The notes: a model not told the origin generated them from the sequence alone. Positions 17,608-25,175 are shown, numbered from the stretch's first letter. The stretch is 64,000 bases of DNA from JAFGHJ01 sp964534175 (GCA_964534175.1 CAZHNS010000004.1:1-64000); one strand, 5' to 3'. Numbers and translations are program-made.

Positions 17608-18717
17608 ATGCATAAAAATATAAATATTTTGGTTTCGGTAATTTTATTAAGTTGTTTCTTTGTTTCATGTAATTTGTTTAATAATGAAGAAGAGCTCACC
17701 TCTTTTATGTTTAATGTAGACGAAGTGGGACATAGAGAGAGATTAGGGGCTGGCTATGTACAAGAATTGAAAGATTCCCTGCAGGAGAATATGGTTTTCG
17801 ACGCTGTAGGTTATCGCTGGGGTGAGCTTGAGCCTGTTGATGATGAGTTCGATTGGGATGAATTGGATGGTTTTATTAGTGACAATAGCGATAAGCATAT
17901 TGTACTCCGAGTCGGATTACCTTTTGAAGCGTTGGGAGGTGGAGATTTCCAAATTGGCGGAGAAGGTACGCCGCCCTGGCTTGAAAATAGTCTTTCCAAT
18001 CCCGCTCTTAGAGATGAATACGGAGAATTTTTGAGTGCTTTAGCAAATCGTTATAAAGATGACCTGGATATGTGGTGGGTTGGAGAAGAAGTCAATATGG
18101 GAGGGGATGGTCTTTCCTGGGAAGAGCAGAAAGATTGGGTAGAGTTGCAGGTTGAATTAATACGAGAATTTGATACGACAACCAACATTGCTATTTCTTT
18201 TGGCTCATGGGCAAATTACCATGAAGCTATACCTTCCAATGCAGTCCACGAGGTTGCCGGTGCACAGGAGTTGATGTCTGACGGAGTCGATTTCGACTGT
18301 TTAGCAATAGAGTATCATTACGGAACCCTGCAGGACGGAGACATAGATGATTTAAGGCAGGCATTATCGGATTTAAAAACAGTCGGCAAAAAGATATTTA
18401 TCTGGGAAGTTTTTTATCCCGGTGGAACGGATCTTGAATATGAAGACAATTGGGATTGGGTTTATCCTCCCGAAGGAGGCTACACCGAAGAATGGCAGGC
18501 AGAGCAATTATACGAAACTTTGAAATTGGCGTATGAAGATTCTATGATAGTAGGTATAAATATGTTTCACTTTCAGGAAATTACTTACGATGAGATCGAT
18601 CCGACCGATTGGGAAGCCGGTTGGAGATGCTATGCAGGATTGTTAAAAAATGACGGCACTCCAAAAGAAGCATATGTTAGAGTACGGGATTATTGGAGAG
18701 AAGTAATCGGAAGATGA
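17608..18717 (+). CDS. Lipoprotein glycoside hydrolase-like TIM-barrel (clan GH-A)
   Basis: The lipoprotein signal ends in LLSCFFVSC (Cys21). The 369-residue protein shows GYRWGELEPVDDEFDWDELD, the beta-strand 2 region of GH-A glycosidases. It has a candidate acid/base glutamate in WWVGEEVN (160/161) and a candidate nucleophile Glu267 in IFIWEVFYP. The exact GH family cannot be assigned; GH5-, GH39- and GH42-like enzymes share this layout. It would act on surface polysaccharide alongside the GH127, GH51 and GH3 enzymes nearby. It has a leaderless promoter, and its stop overlaps the next start by 4 bp. Confidence 0.72.
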   Translation: MHKNINILVSVILLSCFFVSCNLFNNEEELTSFMFNVDEVGHRERLGAGYVQELKDSLQENMVFDAVGYRWGELEPVDDEFDWDELDGFISDNSDKHIVLRVGLPFEALGGGDFQIGGEGTPPWLENSLSNPALRDEYGEFLSALANRYKDDLDMWWVGEEVNMGGDGLSWEEQKDWVELQVELIREFDTTTNIAISFGSWANYHEAIPSNAVHEVAGAQELMSDGVDFDCLAIEYHYGTLQDGDIDDLRQALSDLKTVGKKIFIWEVFYPGGTDLEYEDNWDWVYPPEGGYTEEWQAEQLYETLKLAYEDSMIVGINMFHFQEITYDEIDPTDWEAGWRCYAGLLKNDGTPKEAYVRVRDYWREVIGR

Positions 18718-19283
18718 AACAAATATATATGAAAAACCGAGAAGAGTGGAGGGAGTGGTTAAGCAAGAATCACAACAAAGAAGAAAAAGGCATCTGGCTG
18801 GTATTTTTTAAGAAAGAAACAAAAAAACCGACGCTCGAGTACAATGATGCAGTCGAAGAAGCTCTGTGCTTTGGATGGATAGACAGTTTAGTCAAAAAAA
18901 TAGATGAAGAAAAATACGGGAGGAAATTTACTCCGAGAAACTCTAAGAGTCTCTGGTCTCCGACAAATAAAAAACGTGTCGAAAAGATGATAAAAGAAGG
19001 AAAAATGACCGAGCATGGCCATGCTAAAATCAACTCAGCGAAAAAATCGGGATTATGGGATAAAGATGACCGTCCCCAAATCAATTTGGATATGCCTCCG
19101 GAGTTAGAAAAGGCACTAAAGAAAAACAAAAAAGCTAGAGAGTTTTTTGAACAGTTGGCACCAAGTTATAAAAAACAGTTCATCGGCTGGATAAAAGTCA
19201 CCAAAAGAGAAGAAACGAAAGAAAAAAGATTGAAAGAAACTATTGAAATGCTTTCAAAAGGAGAAAAACTGGGGATGAAATAA
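18714..19283 (+). CDS. YdeI/OmpD-associated family protein
   Basis: The start is ATG 18714, which overlaps the preceding TGA (ATGA), implying translational coupling. MKNREEWREWLSKNHN, LCFGWIDSLVKKID and FTPRNSKSLWSPTNKKRVEKM are the hallmarks of the YdeI/OmpD-associated (bacteriocin-protection-like) family. The function is not settled; some members are linked to antimicrobial-peptide tolerance. The protein is 189 residues, very Lys/Glu-rich and cytosolic. Coupling to a secreted glycosidase is odd and probably not functional. Confidence 0.82.
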   Translation: MKQIYMKNREEWREWLSKNHNKEEKGIWLVFFKKETKKPTLEYNDAVEEALCFGWIDSLVKKIDEEKYGRKFTPRNSKSLWSPTNKKRVEKMIKEGKMTEHGHAKINSAKKSGLWDKDDRPQINLDMPPELEKALKKNKKAREFFEQLAPSYKKQFIGWIKVTKREETKEKRLKETIEMLSKGEKLGMK

Positions 19284-19409
19284 CAAAATCAATGTCATGA
19301 GTCTTGAATCGTAAGTCCTGAGTCAAAAAAACCCCAATCCCTAAACCCGAAATCCTAAAAACTATTTGACAACTTTTATGTTTAACTATTTAATTTAGAT
19401 TAGAAGAAT

Positions 19410-19838
19410 CTACTTATCTTGACGTTTACTTCGTAGCGATAAGAGCTGTTTGATATCCTGTATATCGGCTTCCGATTCGACAGGAACGAATAACCATCTT
19501 CCTTCCGGATAGGGATGTGCTTTTTCGATTACCTGCTGCACTTTTTTGCTAAGCTTCATAAGTTTAGCTTTTTCAATCGCATCCGGGCTGAGAATAACCT
19601 GAACTATGAAATGTTTTTGGGCAGGATATAGAGATGTCAGCAGCTTCCCTTTAATTCGAAATCGCAATGCCCATCCATACTTCTTACCATATAAATATTT
19701 GAAGTCCTCCCGGGCGGGATAGTTCTCTCGAATAAACTGCGCCAGTTTTTCCCAAACCGGAAACACCGGGCCGATAGCCTCGACTATCTCTTTTTCTGTC
19801 GGCTGATGTTTTTTATCGACAAAATATCCATAACTCAT
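19410..19838 (-). CDS. DUF3788 family protein
   Basis: The protein (about 142 residues from ATG 19838, or 151 from ATG 19865) has PTEKEIVEAIGPVFPVWEKL, KYLYGKKYGWALRFRIKGKLLTSLYP and EGRWLFVPVES, the DUF3788 pattern. The family consists of small cytosolic proteins with a GyrI-like or YdhG-like fold and unknown ligand. The inner ATG was preferred because a weak SD-like GGGAA precedes it. A TTGACA-N17-TTTAAT element at 19366-19394 on the opposite strand points into its 3' end. Confidence 0.7.
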   Translation of the reverse strand: MSYGYFVDKKHQPTEKEIVEAIGPVFPVWEKLAQFIRENYPAREDFKYLYGKKYGWALRFRIKGKLLTSLYPAQKHFIVQVILSPDAIEKAKLMKLSKKVQQVIEKAHPYPEGRWLFVPVESEADIQDIKQLLSLRSKRQDK

Positions 19839-19891
19839 AATAAATTCCCGCGTTAAATTTCTCATTTTAAAAAAAACTGGAACTTTTCTAC

Positions 19892-20287
19892 TTATAAAAG
19901 CGTAAAATTGCTGTCTTTATAATTTATTGTTAAAACAAAATTACTTAAAAAGCTCTTAACCCCGAGCAAAGGAATATGTAAATTAGGCATAAAATCTATC
20001 AAGACTTCATTCGTAATAAAATCAAAAGCTTTAATACGAATACTATGACTGTAAGCAACTGTTAGACCATTGCCGGTATTTACCTTCTTCTTGTATCCGG
20101 ATTTCAGATTATGCCCTAAAAGAGAAGCAAGTGAAGCTGGTAGGGCGCATTCATCAGCTCCGGTATCTATCAAAGCATAAACATTTATTTCTTTATTTTT
20201 CTTTTGATTCAAGATTGTAACAGGAAGGTATGGGCGTGCTATATCATCCGGACGGGTTTTAGTAAAAGGATAATCTTTAACCAGCAC
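19892..20287 (-). CDS. Retropepsin-like aspartic protease
   Basis: The 131-residue protein contains YALIDTGADECALPASLA, the DTGA active site (Asp41) of single-domain clan AA retropepsin-like proteases. A later hydrophobic-hydrophobic-Gly flap/psi-loop element (IPLLGVKSFL) matches the second family motif. It should work as a homodimer. The GTG start overlaps the DUF5678 gene by 11 bp, so the two form a tightly coupled pair. Its substrate is unknown. Confidence 0.82.
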   Translation of the reverse strand: MLVKDYPFTKTRPDDIARPYLPVTILNQKKNKEINVYALIDTGADECALPASLASLLGHNLKSGYKKKVNTGNGLTVAYSHSIRIKAFDFITNEVLIDFMPNLHIPLLGVKSFLSNFVLTINYKDSNFTLL

Positions 20288-20474
20288 AATAAATGTGAAC
20301 TACTTCTTTATCGGGGATGTAAATAATATAAGGATTCTGAATTCCTTTTTCTTTTGCGGCTTTGAGGGCTGTTTTCGGTGATTTTCCGACGCCAACAACA
20401 GAATTATCTTCAGCACTTTTAAGCGCAACATATTTACCGTCATATTCATGAGTATTTAACAATATTTTTTCCAT
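20277..20474 (-). CDS. DUF5678-like small protein
   Basis: The 65-residue protein (EYDGKYVALKSAEDNSVVGVGKSPKTALKAAKEKGIQNPYIIYIPDKEVVHI) matches DUF5678, which typically occurs directly upstream of a retropepsin-like protease gene, as here. The ATG follows a clear AGGGAG SD. The pairing suggests a regulator, substrate or partner of the protease; the mechanism is unknown. Confidence 0.75.
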   Translation of the reverse strand: MEKILLNTHEYDGKYVALKSAEDNSVVGVGKSPKTALKAAKEKGIQNPYIIYIPDKEVVHIYCAG

Positions 20475-20644
20475 TTATTTTCTCCCTTCAATATAAATTA
20501 AGCACTATAGCTTTTTTGTCAAGCAGATGTTTCCACAAGACCATCAAATAAAATTGCCACGAAGGGGATAGTCTATCCGCTTACCGCTATCGACAGACTG
20601 GGTTTTACTGTTTTTCCCCTCTAACTTCCTAACTTTCTAACAAA

Positions 20645-21001
20645 TTATCCCTCTAAAACTTCTTCTACAAGATTCCTCAATTCCTTAACTTCGAAAGGTT
20701 TTTGCAGGAAAGCGTCTATCCTTTCTAATCGTAACATTTCCTCATTGAACCTGAAGCTTCCCGACATAAGGACAGTTTTAATTCGCGGCTGTTTCTCTCT
20801 TATTTTATTTATAAGTTCCAATCCCGAATTTTTTCCCAGGTCAAAATCCGACAGCACTAAATCAAATTTAGTCTTTTCGCACAAACTCAGGGCTTTTTCA
20901 AATGAATCGGATAAAAAAACAGCAAAACATTTCTTATCCAGAAAACGTCCTATCATCTTTAATACTTTCTTTTTGTCATCAACAATCAATATTTTCTTCA
21001 T
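20645..21001 (-). CDS. Stand-alone response-regulator receiver domain
   Basis: The 118-residue protein is a complete CheY-like receiver. It has the acidic pocket Asp8-Asp9, phospho-acceptor Asp52 (VLSDFDLG), switch Ser80 and Lys101 (LQKPFE). There is no output domain and no histidine kinase nearby, so it must pass its signal by protein contact. It is transcribed from a near-consensus promoter (21017-21045) whose -10 region overlaps a copy of the motif found before the two XRE regulators. The leader is only about 8-9 nt and has no SD. Confidence 0.88.
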   Translation of the reverse strand: MKKILIVDDKKKVLKMIGRFLDKKCFAVFLSDSFEKALSLCEKTKFDLVLSDFDLGKNSGLELINKIREKQPRIKTVLMSGSFRFNEEMLRLERIDAFLQKPFEVKELRNLVEEVLEG

Positions 21002-21016
21002 TTTATTTTATGCACT

Positions 21017-21045
21017 ATTATAGTGGGTATAAATATAATTGTCAA
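21017..21045 (-). promoter_or_regulatory. Promoter of the receiver gene overlapped by an operator half-site
   Basis: TTGACA (21045-21040), 17-bp spacer and TATAAT (21022-21017): all consensus bases. TATAGTGGGT, read on the plus strand at 21019-21028, overlaps the -10 box and matches the XRE operator half-site. Confidence 0.8.
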
Positions 21046-21054
21046 GGTGCTAAT

Positions 21055-21079
21055 TATTGTGGGTAGACATATAGTGTGT
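21055..21079 (+). promoter_or_regulatory. Tandem operator upstream of the plus-strand XRE gene
   Basis: Two direct half-sites, TATTGTGGGT (21055-21064) and TATAGTGTGT (21070-21079), are spaced 15 bp start to start. The 25-bp element matches 20 of 25 positions with the element before the minus-strand XRE gene (21562-21586), in the same orientation relative to its gene. It overlaps the likely promoter, so autorepression is plausible. Confidence 0.65.
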
Positions 21080-21098
21080 TGTTTATATTTTTTAGATT

Positions 21099-21317
21099 AT
21101 GTGGAGAGGTCCATTGTTAATTAAGTTTGGCAAGAAAGTGCGAGAAGAAAGGGTTAAAAAAGGGTTAACGCAGGAAGAGTTCGGTAAAATTGCCGGAATG
21201 CATCGTACTTATATTGGAGCGGTTGAAAGAGGAGAAAAAAATCTGACGCTGACCAATCTTCAGAGAATCGCTAAAGTGCTAAACGTAAAAACTGCGGAAC
21301 TATTAGAGGACTTATAA
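21099..21317 (+). CDS. XRE-family HTH transcriptional regulator
   Basis: The 72-residue protein is essentially one Cro/C1-type helix-turn-helix: FGKKVREERVKKGLTQEEFG, then KIAGMHRTYIGAVERGEKN and a terminal helix. ATG 21099 lies 9 nt after a TATATT -10 candidate. A TTG at 21114 with GGAGAGG 4 nt upstream is an equally good alternative start. It faces a homologous XRE gene 13 bp beyond its stop. A shared tandem operator suggests mutual or self regulation. Confidence 0.85.
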   Translation: MWRGPLLIKFGKKVREERVKKGLTQEEFGKIAGMHRTYIGAVERGEKNLTLTNLQRIAKVLNVKTAELLEDL

Positions 21318-21330
21318 AAAAGAACAGCAA

Positions 21331-21543
21331 CTAATCAAACAGTTCTTTTGTTTCGATATTTAACGCGCGAGCAATCTTTTTTATGTTGAGAAGAGTTGCA
21401 TTTCGCTCACCTCTTTCAATCATACCGATGTAATTCCTGTGAAGCGAGGCAATTTCAGCAAGTTTCTCCTGAGAATATCCTTTCTTACGGCGCAATTCCC
21501 TCAATCTTTTACCGAATTTGAGCAACTCTTCTTTTCTTGGCAT
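21331..21543 (-). CDS. XRE-family HTH transcriptional regulator, paralog
   Basis: From ATG 21543 the 70-residue protein (MPRKEELLKFGKRLRELRRK) carries GYSQEKLAEIASLHRNYIGMIERGERN, very close to the convergent neighbour's HTH. The longer upstream reading would run through the operator and is rejected. There is no SD. The ATG lies 7 nt after a weak TATATC -10 candidate, so the mRNA may be leaderless. Confidence 0.85.
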   Translation of the reverse strand: MPRKEELLKFGKRLRELRRKKGYSQEKLAEIASLHRNYIGMIERGERNATLLNIKKIARALNIETKELFD

Positions 21544-21561
21544 AAAGAATGATATATCGTT

Positions 21562-21586
21562 ACACACTACGCGTCTACACACTATA
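21562..21586 (-). promoter_or_regulatory. Tandem operator upstream of the minus-strand XRE gene
   Basis: On the minus strand TATAGTGTGT (21586-21577) and CGTAGTGTGT (21571-21562) are spaced 15 bp, joined by AGACG. It mirrors the element at 21055-21079, including the AGAC linker. Confidence 0.65.
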
Positions 21587-21606
21587 CGTGTGATAGGGAA
21601 AAACAA

Positions 21607-21676
21607 AAAAATAGGCTCACACAGAGGGCACAGAGAAAAATTTATTTAACCACTAAACACACCAAAAATACTAAAT
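21607..21676. repeat. Degenerate intergenic repeat text (CACAGAG / CCACTAAACAC type)
   Basis: The phrases CACACAGAGGGCACAGAG and AACCACTAAACACACC resemble text elsewhere in this window (13207, 37770, 43550, 45700). No gene or promoter is seen. Confidence 0.5.
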
Positions 21677-21679
21677 TTT

Positions 21680-22684
21680 TTATTTCTTATAATTATCTTT
21701 CAGTACTTTATCGATCAATACTTTTTGAAATTTATCGGGTTCATCAAGATTTGGATGATGAGCTGATTCTTCAAACCAAATAATTTCCTTCTTAGGGGCC
21801 GTGAGATTTTTGCAATATTCGATCACCAACTCAGGAGCGCAGGCTACAATTCTGTCCTGCCTTCCTTCAAAGAAATAAACCGGTACTTGTAACTCGCGAA
21901 CTTCATTGAAAATATTTTTAAAATGTGATGTTGTATCTTTACTTAAAGATTCTCTTACAAAATTCATTGATTTTAAGTAAGTATCAAAATAACCTTCATA
22001 ATAATATGGAGAATCCTTTATTATATCAAACAGACTTCTCCCCTTGTAATAAATTCCTCTATACTTATGGATTAGATCGCGTGATATGCTGTGCGTTTCG
22101 ATAACTTCCGCCAATTCAATCGAATCGTTTTCATCTTTTAATTTATTGACAAACCAGTTGTATGTTATCTCTCTCGATGTATCATCATCGATTAATTGTC
22201 CCATACCTATATATGCATAATAATGATCCGGGTATTTTAATATTAAATGGATACCCAAGATGCTTCCAAATGAATGCCCTATGATAAAAATCTTATCTTG
22301 ATGATAGATTTCTATCAATAATTCGGTTAACCGGATAGCATCATCCAAAATTTTGTCATGAGTAATCTCCGTAGCCTTTAAGCTATCATTATATGATAAG
22401 GCTGTTCCTCTCTGGTCCCAATGTACAACCGTGTAGAAATCAATTAATTTGTTTATACAATGGTGATTGATAAACATCTCCGAAGTTCCGGGACCACCAT
22501 GCAGCCAGAGTAAAATGGGATTATTTTTATTGTTCGATTGTATCAATATCTTTTGCTTAAGTCCATTTAGTTCGATATCCATCAGTGTGTCTATTTTAGG
22601 ATTGTACGAATCATCGGCCTTTGCACTACTTGAGCAAAAAAGAATGATCGTATAAAGTAAAAATATTTCTCTTATTATTCTCAC
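21680..22684 (-). CDS. Secreted alpha/beta hydrolase, proline iminopeptidase-like (S33)
   Basis: A signal peptide (to SSAKA) precedes an alpha/beta hydrolase. It has oxyanion motif LWLHGGPGTSE, VHWDQRGTALS, nucleophile elbow GHSFGS, and a late EGRQDR...ESAHHPN supplying Asp/Glu and His. The HGGPG plus WDQRG combination is typical of S33 proline iminopeptidases, so an exported exopeptidase is likely. The start is a GTG exactly 7 nt after the -10 box of a strong promoter, with no SD, implying a leaderless transcript. Confidence 0.8.
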   Translation of the reverse strand: MRIIREIFLLYTIILFCSSSAKADDSYNPKIDTLMDIELNGLKQKILIQSNNKNNPILLWLHGGPGTSEMFINHHCINKLIDFYTVVHWDQRGTALSYNDSLKATEITHDKILDDAIRLTELLIEIYHQDKIFIIGHSFGSILGIHLILKYPDHYYAYIGMGQLIDDDTSREITYNWFVNKLKDENDSIELAEVIETHSISRDLIHKYRGIYYKGRSLFDIIKDSPYYYEGYFDTYLKSMNFVRESLSKDTTSHFKNIFNEVRELQVPVYFFEGRQDRIVACAPELVIEYCKNLTAPKKEIIWFEESAHHPNLDEPDKFQKVLIDKVLKDNYKK

Positions 22685-22691
22685 GATTCAA

Positions 22692-22719
22692 ATTCTAGAG
22701 GTTTATAAAGGTTTGTCAA
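22692..22719 (-). promoter_or_regulatory. Promoter of the S33-like hydrolase, leaderless layout
   Basis: TTGACA (22719-22714), 16-bp spacer, TAGAAT (22697-22692), then 7 nt to the GTG start at 22684. Confidence 0.75.
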
Positions 22720-22727
22720 GGAATTTT

Positions 22728-22835
22728 TTAGCCATCGGCTGTCAGCGATCAGCTGTTTTTTAGTTTTGACTCAAGACACAAAGTTTTTCTTTTTACTAAA
22801 TCCTATATCCCAAATCCTAAATCCCAACAACACCC
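22728..22835. repeat. Intergenic repeat text between divergent genes
   Basis: The region holds CATCGGCTGTCAGCGATCAG, CAAGACACAAAGTTTTTC and a run of AAATCCTAAATCCC variants, and it ends at the promoter of the channel gene. Related CAGCTGTC/GACAGC text occurs at 15498 and 34255. Confidence 0.5.
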
Positions 22836-22865
22836 TTGACATTCCACCCCCCTTATAGGTATACT
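22836..22865 (+). promoter_or_regulatory. Promoter with conserved C-rich spacer (copy 4 of 4)
   Basis: TTGACA (22836-22841), 18-bp spacer (TTCCACCCCCCTTATAGG), TATACT (22860-22865). AGGAGG at 22874-22879 and a TTG start at 22884 follow. Confidence 0.8.
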
Positions 22866-22883
22866 ATAGATATAGGAGGTTGG

Positions 22884-23678
22884 TTGAAAAAACGTATTTA
22901 TGAGATTTTAGAAAAGGCGCAAAAAGGAGATACAGCAAGTTTAGTCTTCGATTGGTTTATAATGTCGCTAATATCTCTAAACGTATTAGCGGTTGCTCTG
23001 GCAACGGTGCAAAGTCTTTCTGCCCAATATTCGAATTTCTTTAGAGTTTTTGAAATTGTTTCTGTTATGATTTTCACTGTCGAATATATCCTCCGAATGT
23101 GGTCTTGTACAATTAACGAAAAATACAGTCATCCAATATTCGGAAGAATAAGATATTTAATTACTCCTTTTGCGATTGTAGATTTGCTTGCAATTTTGCC
23201 TTTTTATCTGCCGAGACTCATTCCCGTAGATTTAAGATTCCTTAGAGCTTTAAGGCTCATCCGTCTCTTTAGAGTATTAAAGATGGCAAGATACACCACC
23301 GCTCTGTCGACTTTAAAAAACGTGATAGTAAAGAAACGTGAAGAATTAATAGTAACCGTTTTTACAGTGTTTATATTTTTGATATTACTTTCAAGTGCCG
23401 TGTATTTAGTTGAGAATCCTGTTCAGCCAGAAGCCTTTCCAGATATTCCTACTGCAATATGGTGGGGAGTTGTCACTATGACAACGGTGGGGTATGGGGA
23501 TATTTATCCTATAACGGTTTGGGGAAGGATTTTTGCCGCGATTGTTTCCGTTTTGGGAGTGGGTTTATTCGCCTTACCCGCGGGTTTTCTTGCATCCGGT
23601 TTTTCGGAAGAGATAAGAAAAGGAAAGAAAAAGAAAATAATCTGCCCAGAATGTGGGAAGGAGATTAAGTTGGAATAA
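22884..23678 (+). CDS. Voltage-gated potassium channel with C-terminal CxxC tail
   Basis: A TTG start 4 nt after AGGAGG is chosen; the longer reading would begin in the -35 box. The 264-residue protein has S1-S4 with a charged S4 (RFLRALRLIRLFRVLKMAR) and S5. The pore helix and selectivity filter TTVGYGD are at residues 200-206, followed by S6. It therefore resembles KvAP-type tetrameric K+ channels. The cytosolic tail is short and Lys-rich and ends CPECGKEI, half of a zinc ribbon that could pair between subunits. Confidence 0.9.
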   Translation: MKKRIYEILEKAQKGDTASLVFDWFIMSLISLNVLAVALATVQSLSAQYSNFFRVFEIVSVMIFTVEYILRMWSCTINEKYSHPIFGRIRYLITPFAIVDLLAILPFYLPRLIPVDLRFLRALRLIRLFRVLKMARYTTALSTLKNVIVKKREELIVTVFTVFIFLILLSSAVYLVENPVQPEAFPDIPTAIWWGVVTMTTVGYGDIYPITVWGRIFAAIVSVLGVGLFALPAGFLASGFSEEIRKGKKKKIICPECGKEIKLE

Positions 23679-23778
23679 ACTTGTATTGTACAAAGACTCG
23701 AAGATCTAAGAAAAAATTTCCGTTTTATATATTTGGATCTGTTGTCCTTCTTAAAGTTTAACCCTTTTGGTATTAATT

Positions 23779-24495
23779 TTAAGGGGTTATTTCGTTTATA
23801 TGCTCGCTTTCCGAAGAAGGCCGAATCTCTTTATTCGTTTGATCTGGTGTTGACTTTTGAATTAAAAAACAGCTTAGAATAGTTACTATGATGCCTACTA
23901 TAATACCAATTATAAAATTGATTATATATTTTTTAAATATAGCTTTTCGCTCTTTTCTATTAACATCTATAATTGAAGACATCCTTTTGTTAATCTTTTT
24001 ATAAATGTTCGAAAGCTCTATTGCTTTGGTCGAATAATTATCTATAAGAATTGCCGATTCTTTTATCTTTCCTATGTCTTTCTTTTCTCTGTACTTTGCG
24101 ATTTCTTCATTGATTTCTTCAACTTTTGGGCGAAATTCTGAATAATATTCAGGTATTGCACATGATATAACTTCTCTAGAATAGGGTTCTAAACAAGTAA
24201 GAATTTTCTGTCGCAATTCTATAGATATGTAATCGGCTGCATCAAAAAAAGCTCTGAATATATGTCCAAAGGCCTTTTCTAAGTTTACTATATCATAATT
24301 TTCTTCTTCTTGTGCCTCAGCCATTCCGAGTTCGTAGCCACGAACGCGCATTATATGGTCAAAAGCAGATTTTATTTCATTGGTTGGTTGCATAAAACCT
24401 CTAAGGTCAACAGCAGATTCTTCGGATACGATTATCAATTTTTTTGTTGCCAAATGTGCTTTGACAATATATTTCCATAACTCTTCTTTATTCAT
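23779..24495 (-). CDS. Hypothetical protein with C-terminal membrane anchor
   Basis: The 238-residue protein is mostly alpha-helical and charged. It has one transmembrane segment near residues 188-212 (YIINFIIGIIVGIIVTILSCFLI) and a short hydrophilic tail, so the N-terminal domain faces the cytosol. I recognise no family; SAFDHIMRVRGYELG and AFGHIFRAFFDAADYISIELR are the most conserved-looking stretches. Its 3' end overlaps a weak hairpin (AACCCCTT ... AAGGGTT). It lies 49 bp after the 64-residue gene and may be in the same transcript. Confidence 0.6.
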   Translation of the reverse strand: MNKEELWKYIVKAHLATKKLIIVSEESAVDLRGFMQPTNEIKSAFDHIMRVRGYELGMAEAQEEENYDIVNLEKAFGHIFRAFFDAADYISIELRQKILTCLEPYSREVISCAIPEYYSEFRPKVEEINEEIAKYREKKDIGKIKESAILIDNYSTKAIELSNIYKKINKRMSSIIDVNRKERKAIFKKYIINFIIGIIVGIIVTILSCFLIQKSTPDQTNKEIRPSSESEHINEITP

Positions 24496-24544
24496 CTTTT
24501 AGTGAGTATTTTAATTTTGATAAGACTAGTTTGGAAGTTAAACT

Positions 24545-24739
24545 TTAAGGAAGAGGTTTTTTAAGAACTTTTCTTCTTTCGTTATATTCTTTATCAGTAA
24601 CAAAATGTCCCGTTGCTAAGCGCACAGATCCTCTATAGTGTTCACTTAATTTTCGTGATTTTTCCCTATCTTCATCTCTTATTGGTACTATATCAGGGTA
24701 GGGTTTATCTAACAGATATCTAACTTCACTTTTTTTCAC
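24545..24739 (-). CDS. Small hypothetical protein
   Basis: The 64-residue protein (DKPYPDIVPIRDEDREKSRKLSEHYRGSVRLATGHFVTDKEYN) has no signal or membrane segment and no family I recognise. The GTG start is supported by AGGAGG with 5-nt spacing, which argues that it is real. It lies upstream of, and co-directional with, the membrane-anchored protein gene. Confidence 0.55.
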   Translation of the reverse strand: MKKSEVRYLLDKPYPDIVPIRDEDREKSRKLSEHYRGSVRLATGHFVTDKEYNERRKVLKKPLP

Positions 24740-25051
24740 ATTATCCTCCTTTTATTTTTTTATCTAACCGCTACCTGTTTTTTAAAACTTAGTTTCTAAC
24801 CTCCTTAACAATCATATATTCTCTCTTTAATTGCAGATTAAAATTATTACTGTTTGTTAATTTAATCAACTAAAATTTCTTTGTCAACCCCTTATCTCTA
24901 CTTCCAAATAACACTTATAAATTTTTTTATACAATGTCTCTTTCTCATATAAAAAGAATTCATTTTTTGGTATTGTATATATTATATATACAAGAAAAGT
25001 AATTGTCAAGTAGAAAATACAGATTATGACAAAAATAACTGATAAAATCCC
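24740..25051. other. AT-rich non-coding stretch at the island boundary
   Basis: About 310 bases lie between divergent genes. The stretch is very AT-rich, with TATATTATATATACAAG near 24976-25000 and no open frame with a ribosome site. Beyond the SD of the 24739 start I see no clear functional site before the promoter at 25052. Confidence 0.4.
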
Positions 25052-25080
25052 TTGACTAAGTAATGTTATTTGTCTATCTT
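25052..25080 (+). promoter_or_regulatory. Promoter upstream of the nuclease-like gene
   Basis: TTGACT (25052-25057), a 17-bp spacer and TATCTT (25075-25080). It precedes a 24-codon frame and then the gene starting at 25190. Confidence 0.6.
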
Positions 25081-25100
25081 TAAAAAAGAGGGATGATTAA

Positions 25101-25175
25101 TTGAGTAAGAAGATATTTCAAGATTTAGAAATGACTACAAGATTTGTTAAGTCCATTAACAATATACAAAAATAG
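25101..25175 (+). CDS. Possible 24-residue leader peptide
   Basis: A TTG-initiated frame (MSKKIFQDLEMTTRFVKSINNIQ plus Lys) follows the promoter at 25052 and a purine-rich AGAGGG about 11 nt upstream. It ends 14 nt before the ATG of the nuclease-like gene. It could be a short regulatory or toxin-type peptide, or chance; no similarity is known to me. Confidence 0.3.
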   Translation: MSKKIFQDLEMTTRFVKSINNIQK

